A DNA stretch of 64,000 nucleotides from Apophysomyces variabilis (lineage: Eukaryota; Mucoromycota; Mucoromycetes; Mucorales; Mucoraceae), in contig MZZL01000376.1 of the NCBI GenBank assembly GCA_002749535.1, forward strand, positions 248,001-312,000. The letters run 5' to 3'. Below the pieces are notes generated by a model that did not search any database, was not told the DNA's origin, and worked only from the letters and a program-made list of their open reading frames with translations. The position numbers and the translations under genes are program-made. Each line of letters starts with the position of its first letter. The first letter of the stretch is position 1. Shown here piece by piece: positions 22,521-36,800 of this stretch.

Positions 22521-23833
22521 ATGAAAGCCCTTATTCTCGTTGGAGGTAACGAATAGAAAACCTGAAAAGGCTATTTTGACGATTCACCGTTGATGAGGAC
22601 GCGTTCATCTAACATCATCTCTGATCTCATCAGGTTTCGGTACCCGCCTCAGGCCCCTTACACTTACTCTTCCTAAACCATTGGTTGAATTCGCAAACAA
22701 ACCTATGATTCTCCATCAAATTGAACACCTTGCCAAGGTAAGAAGAGAAAGCGACAAATTCCCTTCCCGGATCTGATCAACTACGGAAATTTTTAGGCAG
22801 GTGTGACAGATATCGTACTGGCTGTAAACTATCGACCAGAAATCATGGTTGCCGCTTTGAAAGAATACGAGAAGGAATATAATGTAACCATCACCTTCTC
22901 AGTTGAGACTGAACCGCTTGGCACGGCTGGTCCGTTGGCTTTAGCACGGGAAATTCTCGCAAAGGACGATTCTCCATTCTTTGTGCTAAACAGCGATATT
23001 ATTTGTGATTATCCATTCGAACAACTTCGGGATTTCCATTTAAATCACGGCAGCGAGGGAACGATTGTCGTTACCAAAGTGGACGACCCATCCAAGTACG
23101 GTGTCATTGTAAACCACCCAGAATCTACCAAAATCCAACGTTTTGTTGAAAAGCCAAAGGAGTTTATCAGCAATAAGATTAATGCCGGCATTTATATCTT
23201 GAACCCATCCGTTTTAGATCGCATTGAGGTATGTGTTATATGAAATTAAAAAAAAGGATGAAATAGGTCAGAGGAAGATTCATGCTTTGCTTTTGTCATT
23301 AGTTGAAACCAACATCTATCGAGAAAGAAGTATTCCCTTACGTGGCTGAGGACGGGCAGTTACACACGTTTGATCTGGAAGGATTTTGGATGGACGTCGG
23401 ACAACCCAAGGATTTCCTCACAGGCACCTGCCTTTATCTGAGCCATTTGGCCAAAAAGAGACCAGAAGAACTGGCCAACCCTGATTTAGACTATGTTCAT
23501 AAGGGAAACGTTATCGTGCACCCAACTGCCAAAATCGGGAAGGGCTGTCGCATTGGTCCAAATGTGGTCGTAGGTCCGAACGTTGTGGTAGGTGATGGTG
23601 TACGCCTTCAACGCTGTGTTATCCTGGAAGGGGCCAAAATAAAAGACTATGCTTGGGTAAATTCAAGCATTGTTGGCTGGCACTCCTCTGTTGGTCGCTG
23701 GTCCCGAATCGAAGGATGCTCGGTTCTGGGTGACGACGTGACGATCAATGACGAGATCTATGTGAACGGCGGCTCCATTCTCCCACATAAAGGCATTTCA
23801 TCGAACATCACCGAACCTCAAATTGTCATGTAA
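22521..23833 (+). CDS. MPG1: Mannose-1-phosphate guanylyltransferase (GDP-mannose pyrophosphorylase)
   Basis: Makes GDP-mannose from mannose-1-P and GTP for N-glycans, O-mannosylation, GPI anchors and cell wall mannan. Four exons (22521-22545, 22634-22737, 22797-23228, 23303-23833) sum to 363 codons plus stop, the usual family length. The spliced start reads [20 protein letters not shown], with the nucleotide-binding [11 protein letters not shown] motif split by intron 1. Further motifs are [42 protein letters not shown] and [12 protein letters not shown]. The C-terminal left-handed beta helix has hexapeptide repeats ([16 protein letters not shown]) and ends [10 protein letters not shown]. 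The ATG lies in a tiny 25-nt first exon, as is common in fungal orthologues. The enzyme is abundant and essential in fungi. Confidence 0.97.
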
Positions 23834-24241
23834 ATAATGTTAAACATAATATCTAATTAAATCTTTGGGAAATCTGCGTGTTCGGTTTTATGTGTTTATG
23901 TGCAAATGTTGCAAAGCGAGAGCTATTGCTTGCAAACCAAAGTATACTCAGGACATGCAAAACAATAATACGTTGATATCTCGACTGGTCCTGTTGCAAT
24001 ACGTCCGAAAATGAACGGAACACTGCGCTCCGCTCTGATACGAGAGGACCAAAAGCATTTCTCCTTCACAACTGTGACACATGTTGTAACGGGAATATTA
24101 TCACTCTTTAAAATGAAAAACATCTTGAATGAATACAAATGCCACGTTTTTGCGGAAAGAATGATTTAGAACGAATGCAAAAGACGAAAGTGATCCTAGC
24201 GTTACTTAGGCCAGCTCTAAGTTGTTTTGATTGTTTTTTTT
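23834..24241. other. Convergent intergenic region
   Basis: Lies between the 3' ends of MPG1 and the CHD remodeler. A minus-strand frame at 23923-24138 has a CxxC-like end (YCFACPEY) but no start context or homologue I recognise. It is treated as chance. Confidence 0.45.
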
Positions 24242-27200
24242 TTACCGCCGCTGACTTTGTGCATGTTGTTCAGCAGCTCTGAGAAGGGTGTGAAGTTTCT
24301 GTTGAAAAGTGTTACGGGATTGTTCCGAAATCTGCAATTTCTCGAGACGAACAAATGCCCCTATGATGTGTGGTACTGAATATACGTTAGGGCAGTTATT
24401 AGCTTCGTGGCGGTTCTCGCACAGTAGGCAAAATATCTGGCCTGTAAAACCAGATGCTGCATTGTGTTGCGATTGAGCGTCTTGTGCTACACATTGTTGT
24501 CCAGCCATGAAAGGGTTTGTCTGGTGAGCCTCTTCGCGGGAATAGTGCTGCATCACTTCTGGCCGTTCTGGCCTTGCGGTAGATTTGTCCAACTGCCAGG
24601 CTGCTTCCATTCCCTGGCCTGATATAGAGTACTGATCTGGCTGCCGATTTAAGCTTGTATAATTTACGGAGTTTGACCGGAACCTCGTTTGCTGCTGTGA
24701 TTGTTGCGAACTTTCCCTCTCGGCTGCTGCCTTTTGCTTAGCAGCTGCATATAAAGCACTATATGTGTTATGGAATTTTCTTTGATATGGCGCATGTTGT
24801 GATATCTGTTGCTGTGATGCATGGGTAGTAGGAGTCGATTGTAAATTTACTGACTGCATAAATGCTGCAGGTGGTCGTAAAGGATGACTATATGCTGACT
24901 GCACCATTTGCATAGGGTGGATAGAGGTGCTGGCAACAGGGAATGAGCGGGAATGTTCTTGACCTGTTTGCTGAAAATAATGGAACCGTGGTGGTGTGGC
25001 AGGTCTAGTCGTGTCAAATTGGGCATGAGTCGTTGCTGTGAAGTTTTGTAGATATTGCTGGAATATTGGAGCTATCATTCCATTCAGTCCATAAGGTTGC
25101 TGAACGGTTTCTATACGAGGATTGTTGGGACGCGAAGCAGACGATAAATCGAAAGTTTTCTGTGTATTATGCGAAATGGCAGGCGGTAATGTTTCTCCTG
25201 CGGCTCTTCCTCTTCCACGTCCTCTTCTTCTTCCTCTCCCTCTTTCTCCCCCTTCTTGTCCTGGTGTTTGTTCCGGTGTTGATGTATTTAGGTTATCGTG
25301 CAATTGCCCTGGGGAGTTCCTACGAGCTCGAGCGCGACCGCGGCCCCGTCCTCGGCCTCGAATAGCGACCTGTAAGTGTGGATTTACAAGGATCTGTTCC
25401 TTGGTTAGTCCAGGAAACTGGTGTTGTTGTTGCTGATTTTCGCTAGGTGTCAGCTCTTGTACTGGATTATCTACCACAACTTCGTTTTCTAGGATTTCCT
25501 CCTCAGAGCCTGATTGTTGTGCTATAAACTCTTCATCGTCCGGGGAGAGTTTTTCTTTACCCTTATGCTTCTTTGCTCTTCGTTCCTCGACACCATAGTT
25601 ATAGTGCTGTAAACGATACCATCTCGCGTTATGAAAATGGTGATGCCATCTGATTGCTACTTACGATTTGTGCTCGCTTACGAGCTCCTCTTCCAAGTGC
25701 CTCCGCCTGTTGTCGAGCTATAGCCTGTTGTTCTTGTTGCTCTTTTAGAAACCGACTCCAAAAATCATTGCCTTCTTGCTCATGCTTCTCGTCGTCTTCT
25801 ACTGGGTTATCGTCCGTAGATGTATCCCTTCCATGACTCCATACTTTTGCGAAAGAAAAAGACATTGGCTTTTCTCCTGTGTCTTCCTGTTCAGTTGTCT
25901 CATCCACAGCCTCGGGCACAATCTTGCTATGGTCGATCAATTCATCGATCATAACAGAATCATAAGTGATATCCTTTGATTCGTCCCCTTCGAATAGTCT
26001 TTGAGCCCCGTATTTAAGGATGCTTTCTACAGTTTCCGATTCCAAATCTTTGTCGTCCATTTTCTCAACGACCAAATGATCCAAAACCATTTTCTTCTTA
26101 CTCAGCTGCATGATTTTCTCCTCCACCGAAAAACGTGTCATAAACTTCAGAACCAGTATAGGTTTGGTCTGACCGATGCGATGTATTCTATTAATCGCTT
26201 GCATATCGGCGTGGGGATTGAAGTCGGAATCCCAAACTATCACAGTATCTGCTGTAGCGAGATTGATGCCGACACCGCCAGCACGCGTCGTTAGCAAGAA
26301 TACAAAGATATCGGAATTGGGAGCGTTAAACGCGTCGATGTTTTTGACACGATCAAGTTGCGAAGTGTTGCCATCCAAACGTACATATTTAAACCCTTCG
26401 AATGTAAGATAATCTTCAAGTATATCCAACGTGAGCTGCATTGTCGAGAAAATAAGCAATCGATGGCCGCCCTTCTTAAGTTTAGGTAGCATCTGGTGCA
26501 AAATCTTCAATTTCTCACAAGCATCGATGAGTGCACGATGGGTGTTAGCCGGGTCAGATTGTTGGATTTCCACGTCTTGGATCAGATATGGGTGATTCAA
26601 TGTCTTTCGAAGTTGCATCAACACATTATTGAGACTTTTGTTTGTTCTAGATTGATTTCCATGTGATCCAGCCAAGGTAGCAAAGAAAGAAACATTTTTT
26701 GTAAGGATTTCTTTGTACACCGTTTTCTGCAGACTTGTCATTGAGATTGGCACAATAATCTCGGATTTTGGTGGAAGAGTTCGCAAAACTACTTTCTTTG
26801 TTCGTCGCAAAAAATAGGGTTTCAGCTTTTCGTGCAATTGCTGAACAAGATCGTGGGACAATTCTGCATACTGTTCTTCCAATATTTCTACGTTGGAGAA
26901 TTTTTTTGGGTCTATAAAATGCATGATATTGAATAGTTCCCTAATGTTATTCTGTAGTGGAGTGCCTGTAACAAGTGATTAAAAAGGATTCGTGATGGTT
27001 ACAGTAGAATATATTACCAGTGAGAAGTACAGTGTGATGACATCGTAGAGTCTTTAGCTTGAGAAACAGCTGGCTAGCGTTATTTTTTAATCGATGGGCC
27101 TCGTCAACAACAATAGCAGGCCAAAAATTAACTTTTGCGAAAGTAGAGGCTTCTGCAAGTGCTGACTCGTATGTGAGAATAATGGCATGGCATCTTATTG

Positions 27201-29682
27201 AATTAGCGCCGCCTTCTTTTGCAAATATTTCTTTCTCTAGCGCCAACTTTCGACTCTTGGCTGAGCCGTGAAATGGCACGACCGTCATATCTGGAGCCCA
27301 TTTCTGGAATTCACGAAGCCAATTCATTGCGGTGCTGTTAGGAACTACGACAAGAAAAGGGTATATCTTGAACCTCTTTAGCAGATAGTACAGGAACGTC
27401 ACTATCTGGATGGTTTTCCCTGCCAAAAATAAGATAATTATCACTAGGTCTGCAATTGCAGTTGCTTACCAAGTCCCATATCGTCAGCAAGTACACATGG
27501 TTGGTCCCTTTCCCATTGATATAATAACCAACTGCGATAGTTAGTATATTTCATGGCCCAGTTTTCCTTACTTTAAGCCGTCTAGTTGATGATCCATCAG
27601 ATCGCCACCGGTGATAAATTTCGGTTGTTTTTTTACTTCGTGATTTTTGTACTCTTCATTTGTAGCTGCCTGCTTGACCTTCTGTACCAACTCCTTCATA
27701 CCGCTTGGTGCTGTAATCTTAGAAGCACGTACAAACCGCTCTAGAGCAAGAGCAAACTCTGGATACAGCTCCGAATCAGTGGGTGGAGGCGTGTCCCAGC
27801 AAGCTATTATATTGTTATAAGAGAAGTCAAACGTTGCATAGCATATAATGCATTTTGTATACCTTCATCGTATGGTAACCCTTGAAATTTGGCAAAGATT
27901 TGCCTAATGTTATCCACTTTGAATTTATCTACTGGACGTCTTTTGTCGTTATGAAGCTCTACGTCTAATATCCGATCGACCATCTTCCACTCTTTTGGAA
28001 GAATATCCTCGACAGGTCGTCCTTTACCATCTGGATGCCTTTCACAGAAGTTTCTGTATTTTGCAGAAGCTACTCGGGAAAGCCAGCTTTCAGGAACCCA
28101 CGATAAATGTCTGTAAGATGTGTCTTTCCATTTAACGAGAAATTCACGCGTTCCTATGTAGTTTTGTCGCATCATACTGGGATTGGCGTCGCAAGGCCTA
28201 CAAGTAATAACTGATTCGACTGGTTTGCTGTAGAAGATGCAATCAGGACATTTCCACTGCTCACGACACAAAACTTTTCTCTCCGTTGATTTTTCAGCCT
28301 CGCTCATGTTTCCAAAACGCTCGTCCTCGTCAGGGAAGGACGGAAAACAACCATAATGATACGGTCGGATACAGCGGCTACATCGAAATACAACATCTTC
28401 TTTATCTACATGCGCTGCTTTATCGAGCCGTGTTATTTGAGTCACTTCCAGTTTAGCTACTTGGGCGTCTTCAGTAATGGGGAAGTCGATCCTTCTCTCC
28501 GAAGCATCTATAGAGTCGCTGTCGTAAGGCTTCCCACATCCATTGCATTTGGCCAGGTTTTCGCTCGTTGTGCCTTTAGCATGAAGACAATATGAGCACT
28601 GATACGCCTGGATTTCCTTATCCTCTATTGAATACGTTCTAAAATATCTTTTGCTGATATACTTTTGGGCTGGTAAACATCCTTCATGAGTTGCAGTCGC
28701 ACAAAGATGACATAACAACAATCGACCCTCGTATGATCCACTATCCTCATCACGCGAGCGGGATCCGTGAGGACTACCGTTTGCAACCCAGTTAGGATTG
28801 CCTTTGTTTTGACATTTGGAACACCCATCCCAATGGTTATCAATAAATTCATTGCTGATATATAAGGGTACATTGTGTGACACTAGCGCAGGCAATTTTT
28901 GTTCCTCTTCAACCGCTATATGGATCTCTTTTGGTACCCTTTTGCCTACTTTTCTCCGTGGTCTTCCCGATAAATGAAACTGCTCGTTTTCTATCTCTGC
29001 TTCTTTTGTATCACTCTTTACCCCCGCTTCATACTCGCTTGAGCTTGAACTATCTTCCAAAGGAACACGTCTTCTCAAGCGTATTTTAGGCCGTTTAACT
29101 AGTTCATAATCATTTTGTACCTCGGAAGCCGAAGCGTCGCTTGTCCCAACATCATCACTAATCTCACTCCTCATTCTCTTATGTTCATAATCTTCAAAGA
29201 TATCCGGAAAGCGTCTCACAACTTCAGGGCCCTCCTATAGTTTCGAGAAAATAGAGACAACAAATATGTGGATTAAGGCATATATACAAAACCTAAAGTT
29301 ACCTCCGATTTTGACCCGTCTTCCCATTGTACTATATATGAAATCCTTCCATTCTTCTTTGTCTTTCTCTGCAATATAGCTATCAATTGACCACGTAAAG
29401 GAGTTATTTCAGCTTGGTCCCGTTCACGGTCGCTCGAGGAACTTGATGAGGAATCGCTGATTACAGAGCTACTGTCTGTCGGTAACTGTGACACGCGATC
29501 AGGTCTACCACTTGAAGGAATCTGTATTTCGTCCAAAACATCCCATTCTTTTCGTAAAGTCTATAGTAAAATGCATGAATCGCATGATCCTGAGAATAGT
29601 TTATGATATGTACCTGCAAGGGTATCGTCAAGTATCGGAAACCATTTTTCATCACAAGTGATCTGTTGGCCGTTTCGGCCAT
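24242..29682 (-). CDS. CHD-type chromatin remodeling ATPase, Mit1/Mi-2-like
   Basis: SNF2 ATPase that slides nucleosomes for heterochromatin silencing. Domains in order: a chromo-like segment near the N-terminus (GQLIAILQRKTKKNGRISY); a Cys-rich PHD region with CSKCQNKG, LLCHLCATATHEGC, CSYCLHAKG, CNGCGKPYD, FRCSRCIRPYHYGC and WKCPDC; and a chromodomain (EFLLVKW-type, here REFLVKWKDTSYRHLSWVPE). The SNF2 core has [14 protein letters not shown] split by an intron, VVDEAHRLKN, VRLDGNTSQLDR and NRIHRIGQT. Then come an acidic linker, an RG-repeat stretch (RGRGRGRGRARARR) and a small C-terminal CxxC...C motif (FCLLCENRHEANNCP), like the C-terminal finger of S. pombe Mit1. TTG/ATG choices: exon 1 at 29682 (MAETANRSLVMKNGFRYL) joins in phase to TLRKEWDVLDEIQIPSS; a start at 29536 is possible. 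It is divergent from the chitin synthase gene. Confidence 0.88.
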
Positions 29683-30801
29683 GATTAAGCCTCAGACGTG
29701 TGAAACGAAAACGCGCAGAATGAACGTCGCAATTCTCCCAATTCTTGTCAGTGGCATGATTCGTCACGGAAAGCCAATCACAGCGGCTGGAGCCGGAGTT
29801 ACAATAGATATTCATGAAGAGCATGATTATGGAAGAAGTCGAAAAAAGAGCTATGAAAGTAGCCTTTCCAGGCTTTCTACGGGTAATGATAGCAAGATAA
29901 TGAATTTAGAAAATATAATGCCTTTTGTTATCTAACTGGGCTTGTTTGTTTTAGAAAAGACAGGCAGTCTACTTATGACAACCCTGGGTTTCCAGATACA
30001 AAAGGGTGAGAGAAGTGAGTATTGACTCTTCAACTGGTTTTTAGTAACGGTTTCCTTTTTTTTTTGTTTTAGCTTTACTGATAGTGTAGGGTTTCTGTTT
30101 CAACGAAAGAGGATTTATGTGATTTGCAAACACTGCCTCGCAGAAAAGATCGACATTTTGCCTTTTAGAGTTGGACAAGCAGCGTTATCCAATCAGAATG
30201 AAGGATCGGGCCACCGTTCTTTGTTCTGCTTAAATTGGATAAACAATGTCCATCTATTTTGCTGAGCAAAGAAAAAGAATACTCAACATTATGTTTATGT
30301 TTGCCAAGAGTAAGAATATGAACTAAGGATAGGTTTTACGTTTCAACTGAGTTTTTGAGTGACGTGCACCACTGTACAGTACGGCACAGGCAAATAACGT
30401 TTAACTCGGGGAAAAAAAAGGAGATCAATCTATACATAACCTATATACTAACACTGATTGAATGGAACTACTTTGATAAACCAAAAGGCCTAGAATCTAA
30501 ATTTGGATCCTGAAAGGTTGCTGCAGGTGTGATGTAGACGTGAGGATCCATCGAATTTTTGTTTAATCCTTTTCTTTCCTTCCTTTTCCCTTTCCCCGTA
30601 CAAACTTATATTCGTCTGTTCATCAGCGCATTATATTCAATTCTTGTCCTAAACTTGTCACACAACTGACATCACTTTGATTGCAGTTCTCATTACATTC
30701 CTTCCCTCATCTCCATCCTGCCTTTGAGAGTTCCAGGGAACCAAAAAAAGAAAAAGACTGTACAACAAAACAGAGTTTCTCATTCTGTATCACCCGTATA
30801 A
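29683..30801. other. Divergent promoter region, remodeler / chitin synthase
   Basis: About 1.1 kb shared 5' flank. A plus-strand frame at 29603-29935 overlaps the remodeler's first exon and has no motif, so it is left out. Pyrimidine-rich tracts near 30560-30720 probably belong to the chitin synthase leader. Confidence 0.5.
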
Positions 30802-33800
30802 ATGCAGGACGATTCACGTACTGATCTGACGTGTCTACTCAGCGGGGGAAATCAGTCTCTAACCGAGGATCCTGTCACAAACCTTTTGCAAAGTAGATTC
30901 AAACGGAACTTACCTTACACTCGTGATGGCCATTCGAATTTGGTCGTGGTTAACCCCTACCAGGCTCTGGAGCTATTAAATGATGCTACATTACAGTCTT
31001 ACGCTGACGTTGGCTACAGAGATGTAACAGATCCAAAACCGTTCATGCAACCACACATTTACGATTTCGCCACGCGTATCTATTATCACATGCGTAGAGC
31101 TGGTGAAGATCAAAGCATTGTCTTAAGGTATGTCGGGGTTACGAATTAGCCTGGTTGGCACACCTTTATCCTGGGTCAAATTGAGGGGGAAAAGTGGAAC
31201 AAAAAGGGCATACGCCTCATTGGGGTTACAGCAACATTTTATATCTCCGCTCCAAAAGAGGGAATCGTTTTCGGCTTGTCATTTTTTTTCAATGCGATGA
31301 AACTAACAAAAAATTCGTTATCTGGTTTCTAGTGGAATAACGGGCTCTGGCAAAAGTACAACACGAATACACCTGCTTAATCAACTGTTACTCTTGTCAA
31401 CCCACAGCAAAAAGGAAAACAAACTCCAGCAACAAATTAAAAATGCGCTTGTCATCCTTGAAGCTTTCGGTCACGCTCGTACAGTGCAAAACGCTTCAGC
31501 ATCAAAATTTGGCATGTTTCAGGAATTGCAATTTAGCGAACGTGGACGCATCCTTGGTGCAAAAACTTTGACATATGCATTTGATAAGGCTAGAGTGACC
31601 TCCGTACCCAAGGATGAACGAACATTTCACATATTCTATTCGCTGTTAGCCGGAACAAGTGTTGAAGAAAAAACAGCCCTCCATATCAACTTTCCTCCAG
31701 AGCATTTTAACTATTTAAACCAATCAAAATGCATTAGAGTGCCAGATATCAACGACGAAATAGCATTTGGAGATCTCAAAAGTGCCCTGAAGTTCTGCGG
31801 CTTCAAAGCTAAAACTGTAACCCAGATTTTTCAGCTCCTCACAGCCATCCTGCATCTAGGCAACCTACAGTTTGTCGCCAGCCATGAGTCAGGCGCCACA
31901 ACTCAAGAAGCATGCAGTGTAAAGAACCAAGAAGTACTCGAAACCGTCTCGGCCATGCTCGGTGTCTCACCTTCGAAGCTTTGCACCTCCTTAACTTATA
32001 AGCTGCGACTGATCCGGAAAGAACTATGCACAATGTTTCTAAATACACAAGGTGCAGCGGAACAGCGTGATTCCCTTGCACGCGCTCTATATCACGTCTT
32101 ATTTCTCTGGATCGTCGAATCAATTAATACCAAGATATGTTACAGTGATGGTGAGCCCTCCCATTTCATAGGCATTCTGGATCAGTTTGGTTTCCAAAAT
32201 TTTCGGACAAATGGTTTTGAGGAGTTCTGTGCCAATTTTGCCAATGAGCGTGTCCAACAATTCCTTATTAGCCGACGATTCAATGACGATGACGGATTCA
32301 ATGCGATGATGGTACAGGATGGGGTACCCATGCCAAGTGTCATCCCTACGGATAGTTCGACATGTTTAGAATTGCTCATTGGGAAAGAGAAAGACACCCA
32401 TGACAAGAATATTTGCAAATCAGCAGCCCTTGGTCTGGGTGGCATAGTCGGCGTAATGGATCGCGACTGTGCAAAGTATCAGAGTGGTGCTACTGACGCA
32501 ACAGACGCTAACTTTCTCGCCAATCTTCAACGGCAGCATGCTTCACACACATCGTTTGTTAAATCACAGCATGCTTATGCTTTTGGCATTCATCATTTCT
32601 CAGGAACCGTCCATTACACAGTCGAGTCGTTTTTGGAGAAGAATCTTGACGACCTTTCCCCCGACTTTGTTAGTTTGCTGCGAGATAACAGCACAAACGC
32701 ATTCGTGTCGAATCTTTTCCAAAGCTCTGCCATGGCGACGGAGTCTCATCCCAAGGATGGTCGTACTATAGTTAAAGCTCAGCTAACAAGCAAACCGACT
32801 CGTGCGCCATCGATGAAACGAAATAATCGACGTCGCGGTGATAACGCGCAAGGGACCAACCCATCCGAGCCAATAGAAGCAGAAAACGAAGATTTACGGA
32901 AGCAAAAACTGATTCGTGATGCAGAGGAAGCATACCAGAATATGCAAGTGACGACAGTAATGGATCAATTATACATGACGCTCCGTGACCTGTTTAGCAC
33001 GATGGCAGATACTCGGATTTTTAATGTTATTCATATCAGGCCCAACGACTCACAACTGCCAGATATGTTTGACGTGAATCGGGTCAAAGCACAAGTGCGT
33101 GCCTTCCTGCTACCTGAGTTAACAGTGCGATGCCGCCAAGAATACGCCAACTGTTACACTTTCGAGGAGTTTGTGGTTCGATACGATCGTTTAGTGAGCT
33201 CTCTGAAACTTGACCCGTCCACATCGGAACGAGATCAAGTCGATACAGTGTATGCAGCGATGAATTGGAGCCCTTCTCATGCATTCATCGGCAACGAAAT
33301 GATATGGCTATCTTTCGAGACCTGGAAAGAACTCGAAGATGGCCTTAGAGCAGCAGAAAAAGACGAACGAGAGCGTGCAAAAGCCATTAAACAAGATATT
33401 ATGAGTGATACAACTGCTGACCAGCATCACGCAGTCATGGGCTACTATCAAGAAGGTCAAGACCAGCAAGGTCGCCAATATCACCCAGGTTACGCAGGAG
33501 ATGGACATATGCATCTCAATCAAGGAGCACCAGGTTATTATGGTGGGTTTGAAGACGAGGCCAGCTATGTCGACAGCGAGGAAGGCTTGAAACGCGACGC
33601 AGAAGGAAGTCAGTGGGGTGAAGAGTCTGAATGGGGGATGAAAGAAGGGTTGTCAGAGGCGTAAGTTTTCAAATCGGAATATGAACAGCAGCAATTGAAA
33701 ATCGTCCATGCAGGTTTGGTCCCAATATGGACATGAGCAAAATGATCGAAGACTACCACGCGCCCCAGCATGAATCTGTCGAAGAAATGCCGATTACTGC

Positions 33801-36800
33801 AGTACGCGTTTGGTGGGTCAGGTATGTTCTGTAGCTTGTCCGTAAATGAAGCTCTTATCTTAACGAATGTGTCAGGTGTGTATGGCTTTTAACATGGTGG
33901 ATACCATCTCTTTTCCTTAAATGGTTTGGCAAAATGAAGCGGGAGGACGTACAGATGGCGTGGAGAGAGAAAGTTGCTCTATGCATTCTGATCTTTTTCT
34001 TCTCTGCTGTGGTCATATTTGTCATTGTTGGACTTGGTGAAGTGATTTGTCCTGGGACAAGGAATATGTACTCTGGCGCAAACGTGCAAGCACATTCTAC
34101 ACCTGATGATATGTTTATGAGCGTTCGTGGTGTTGTCTATGATGTTACGAATTTTGTTATCAGCGGCCATGGAACTACAGCTCAACCAGCTACCAAAGAC
34201 ACTATGCAAGAACTTGCTGGTCTAGACGTTTCTTACACAATCACGCCGCCATTGACAGTTGCGTGTCAGGGTTTAGTATCATCGCCAACGGTTAAGGTGA
34301 CGCCAAACAACTCTATCGTCATTGGCACGTTTCGTCATTTTTCTGGTGACCAGGTGGAAAATCCTGCTCTTACGAAACTGAAGGATCCTCAATGGTACTG
34401 GGATGAATTCTTGCCGGTGATGAACCTGTACAAGAAAGGCAAGATTGTTGTTCCGATCAAGACACTTGCAGAGGATTTTAAGAGTTGGGGACGTCTAGCT
34501 CTTGCAATCAATGGCAAAGTCTACGATATCAACGATTACATGACTACAGCTAAAAACTTTGATAATGGTTCGCCTACCAGTGATTATCACTATCTGAATC
34601 CTGCTGTGGAAGAAATATTTAGCAAATTCAGTGGAACGGATGCGACGAAGCAATGGAACCAGTATAAGGGATCAATGACGCCTCAGGAACAAGCCCTCAA
34701 CTTGAACTGCCTTAATAACTTCTTCTATATTGGTGATGTAGACGAACGTGAAACACCTCGCTGCACATTTACCAATTACCTCCTGCTCGCGTTTGCCATC
34801 GTCATGTGTTTGGTAATCTTTGTGAAATTCCTTGCTGCGCTACAGTTCGGTGGTGCACCGACACCTGAAGATCATGACAAGTTTGTTATCTGCCAAGTTC
34901 CATGTTATACAGAAGATGAAGAATCGTTGAAAAAGACAATCGATTCCCTTACTGTCTTGAATTACGATGACAAACGAAAACTGTTATTCATCATTGCCGA
35001 CGGTATGATTATGGGTAGTGGTAACGACCGGCCAACGCCCAGAATTGTGTTGGATGTATTGGGATATGACACGAAGAATGACCCAGAGCCACTCATGTTT
35101 AAATCGATTGGTGAGGGAAGCAAGCAGCTGAACTATGGCAAGGTGTATTCAGGTCTTTATGAATGCGAGGGTCATGTTGTGCCTTACATCGTCGTCGTCA
35201 AGGTTGGCAAGGCGTCAGAACGTGCCAAACCAGGAAATCGCGGTAAACGAGACTCCCAAATGATCTGTATGAACTTCCTCAACAAGGTTCATTTTGACGG
35301 AGAGATGACACCGCTGGAACTCGAAATGTACCATCAGATCAAAAATGTGATCGGTGTCAACCCATCGTTCTACGAGTATATTCTTATGATTGACTCAGAC
35401 ACAGAAGTGATGCCAGACGCTCTGAACCATATGATTTCATGTATGCTACACGATGGACGTATTATCGGCTTATGTGGAGAGACAAAACTTGTAAACGAGG
35501 ATCGTTCATGGACTACGATGATTCAAGTCTACGAATATTATATTTCACATCACTTGGCAAAGGCGTTTGAATCTCTGTTCGGCTCAGTAACCTGTCTTCC
35601 TGGGTGTTTCTGCATGTACCGCATCCGCACGCCGGTGAAAAACGAACCCTTAATCATCTCTCCAAAAGTGATATCGGATTATTCAGATAACCACGTTGAT
35701 ACACTGCATAAGAAGAACTTGCTTCACTTGGGCGAGGACAGATATCTTACTACATTGATGATGAAACATTTCCCTCAATACAAGATGAAGTTCACAGCGC
35801 ACGCTCAATGTAAAACCGTCGCACCTGATCGGTGGAAAGTACTCTTGTCCCAACGTCGACGATGGATTAACTCTACAATCCATAACCTGTTCGAGGTTAT
35901 TCTTCTTCCGGATTTGTGCGGATTCTGCTGTTTCTCGATGCGTTTTGTAGTGCTCATTGATTTGATTGGTACTCTGACATTGCCTGTATCCGTGATCTAC
36001 CTGGTCTATCTTATTTACGTGATTGTCTCGCAAACCGGACCGCTCCCTATTTTGGCTCTGTGTATGCTGGCTGGTATATACGGCTTACAGGCGATTTTAT
36101 TTATCCTGAAGCGACAATGGCAGCACATTGGTTGGATGTTCTTTTACATCATTGCCATCCCAGTGTTCTCCTTCTTTCTACCTATCTATTCATTTTGGCA
36201 CTTTGACGACTTTTCATGGGGTAACACTCGAGTCGTTGTCGGTGATAACAAGCAGAAGAAGATTATCGTGGCTGATGACGAGAAGTTTGACGAGAAAATG
36301 ATCCCATTAAAGAAATGGAGCGTGTACGAGCAAGAACTATGGGAGATGGGATCCACTGGCTCTAAGGAAACTGGTGTTACTGGACACACATATCGTAGCT
36401 ATCATACACATGGCTCCAGAGGCCAAGGATCAGTGATGTACGACGGACGAAGTCAATATGGTGGTAGCCAGGTTGGCGGTGGCGGTGAATACGACTATTA
36501 TCGTGATACGCATATCGCTGGCGAGAAGCAGCGGCAGTCTCGAGGAACCATGGGTTACGGAGGCTCTGTCATCTCCCCTGGTTCAGAATATGGTGCAGGG
36601 GCAAACGAATACACTCTGCCTAACCCGATTAACCGAGGATCGCGTGTGTTATCCCTAAACAGCTTTGGAAACCCTGAACTTTTTGCTTCGGGTGGTCCTG
36701 GGGCTAACTTCATGGCGACTTCACAGCAAGATCGGGCAAGTATCATGTACGATCGAAACATGAGTCGTGGGCCAGTATCGAACGAATATGAGATACCTAT

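Noticed and set aside
23923..24138. Minus-strand frame ending in a CxxC-like motif
   Set aside because: No start context, no splice partner and no family resemblance. Likely chance in the 3' flank of MPG1.
29603..29935. Plus-strand open frame of 110 codons
   Set aside because: It overlaps the 5' exon of the remodeler on the other strand, has no motif or splice context, and is a shadow frame.
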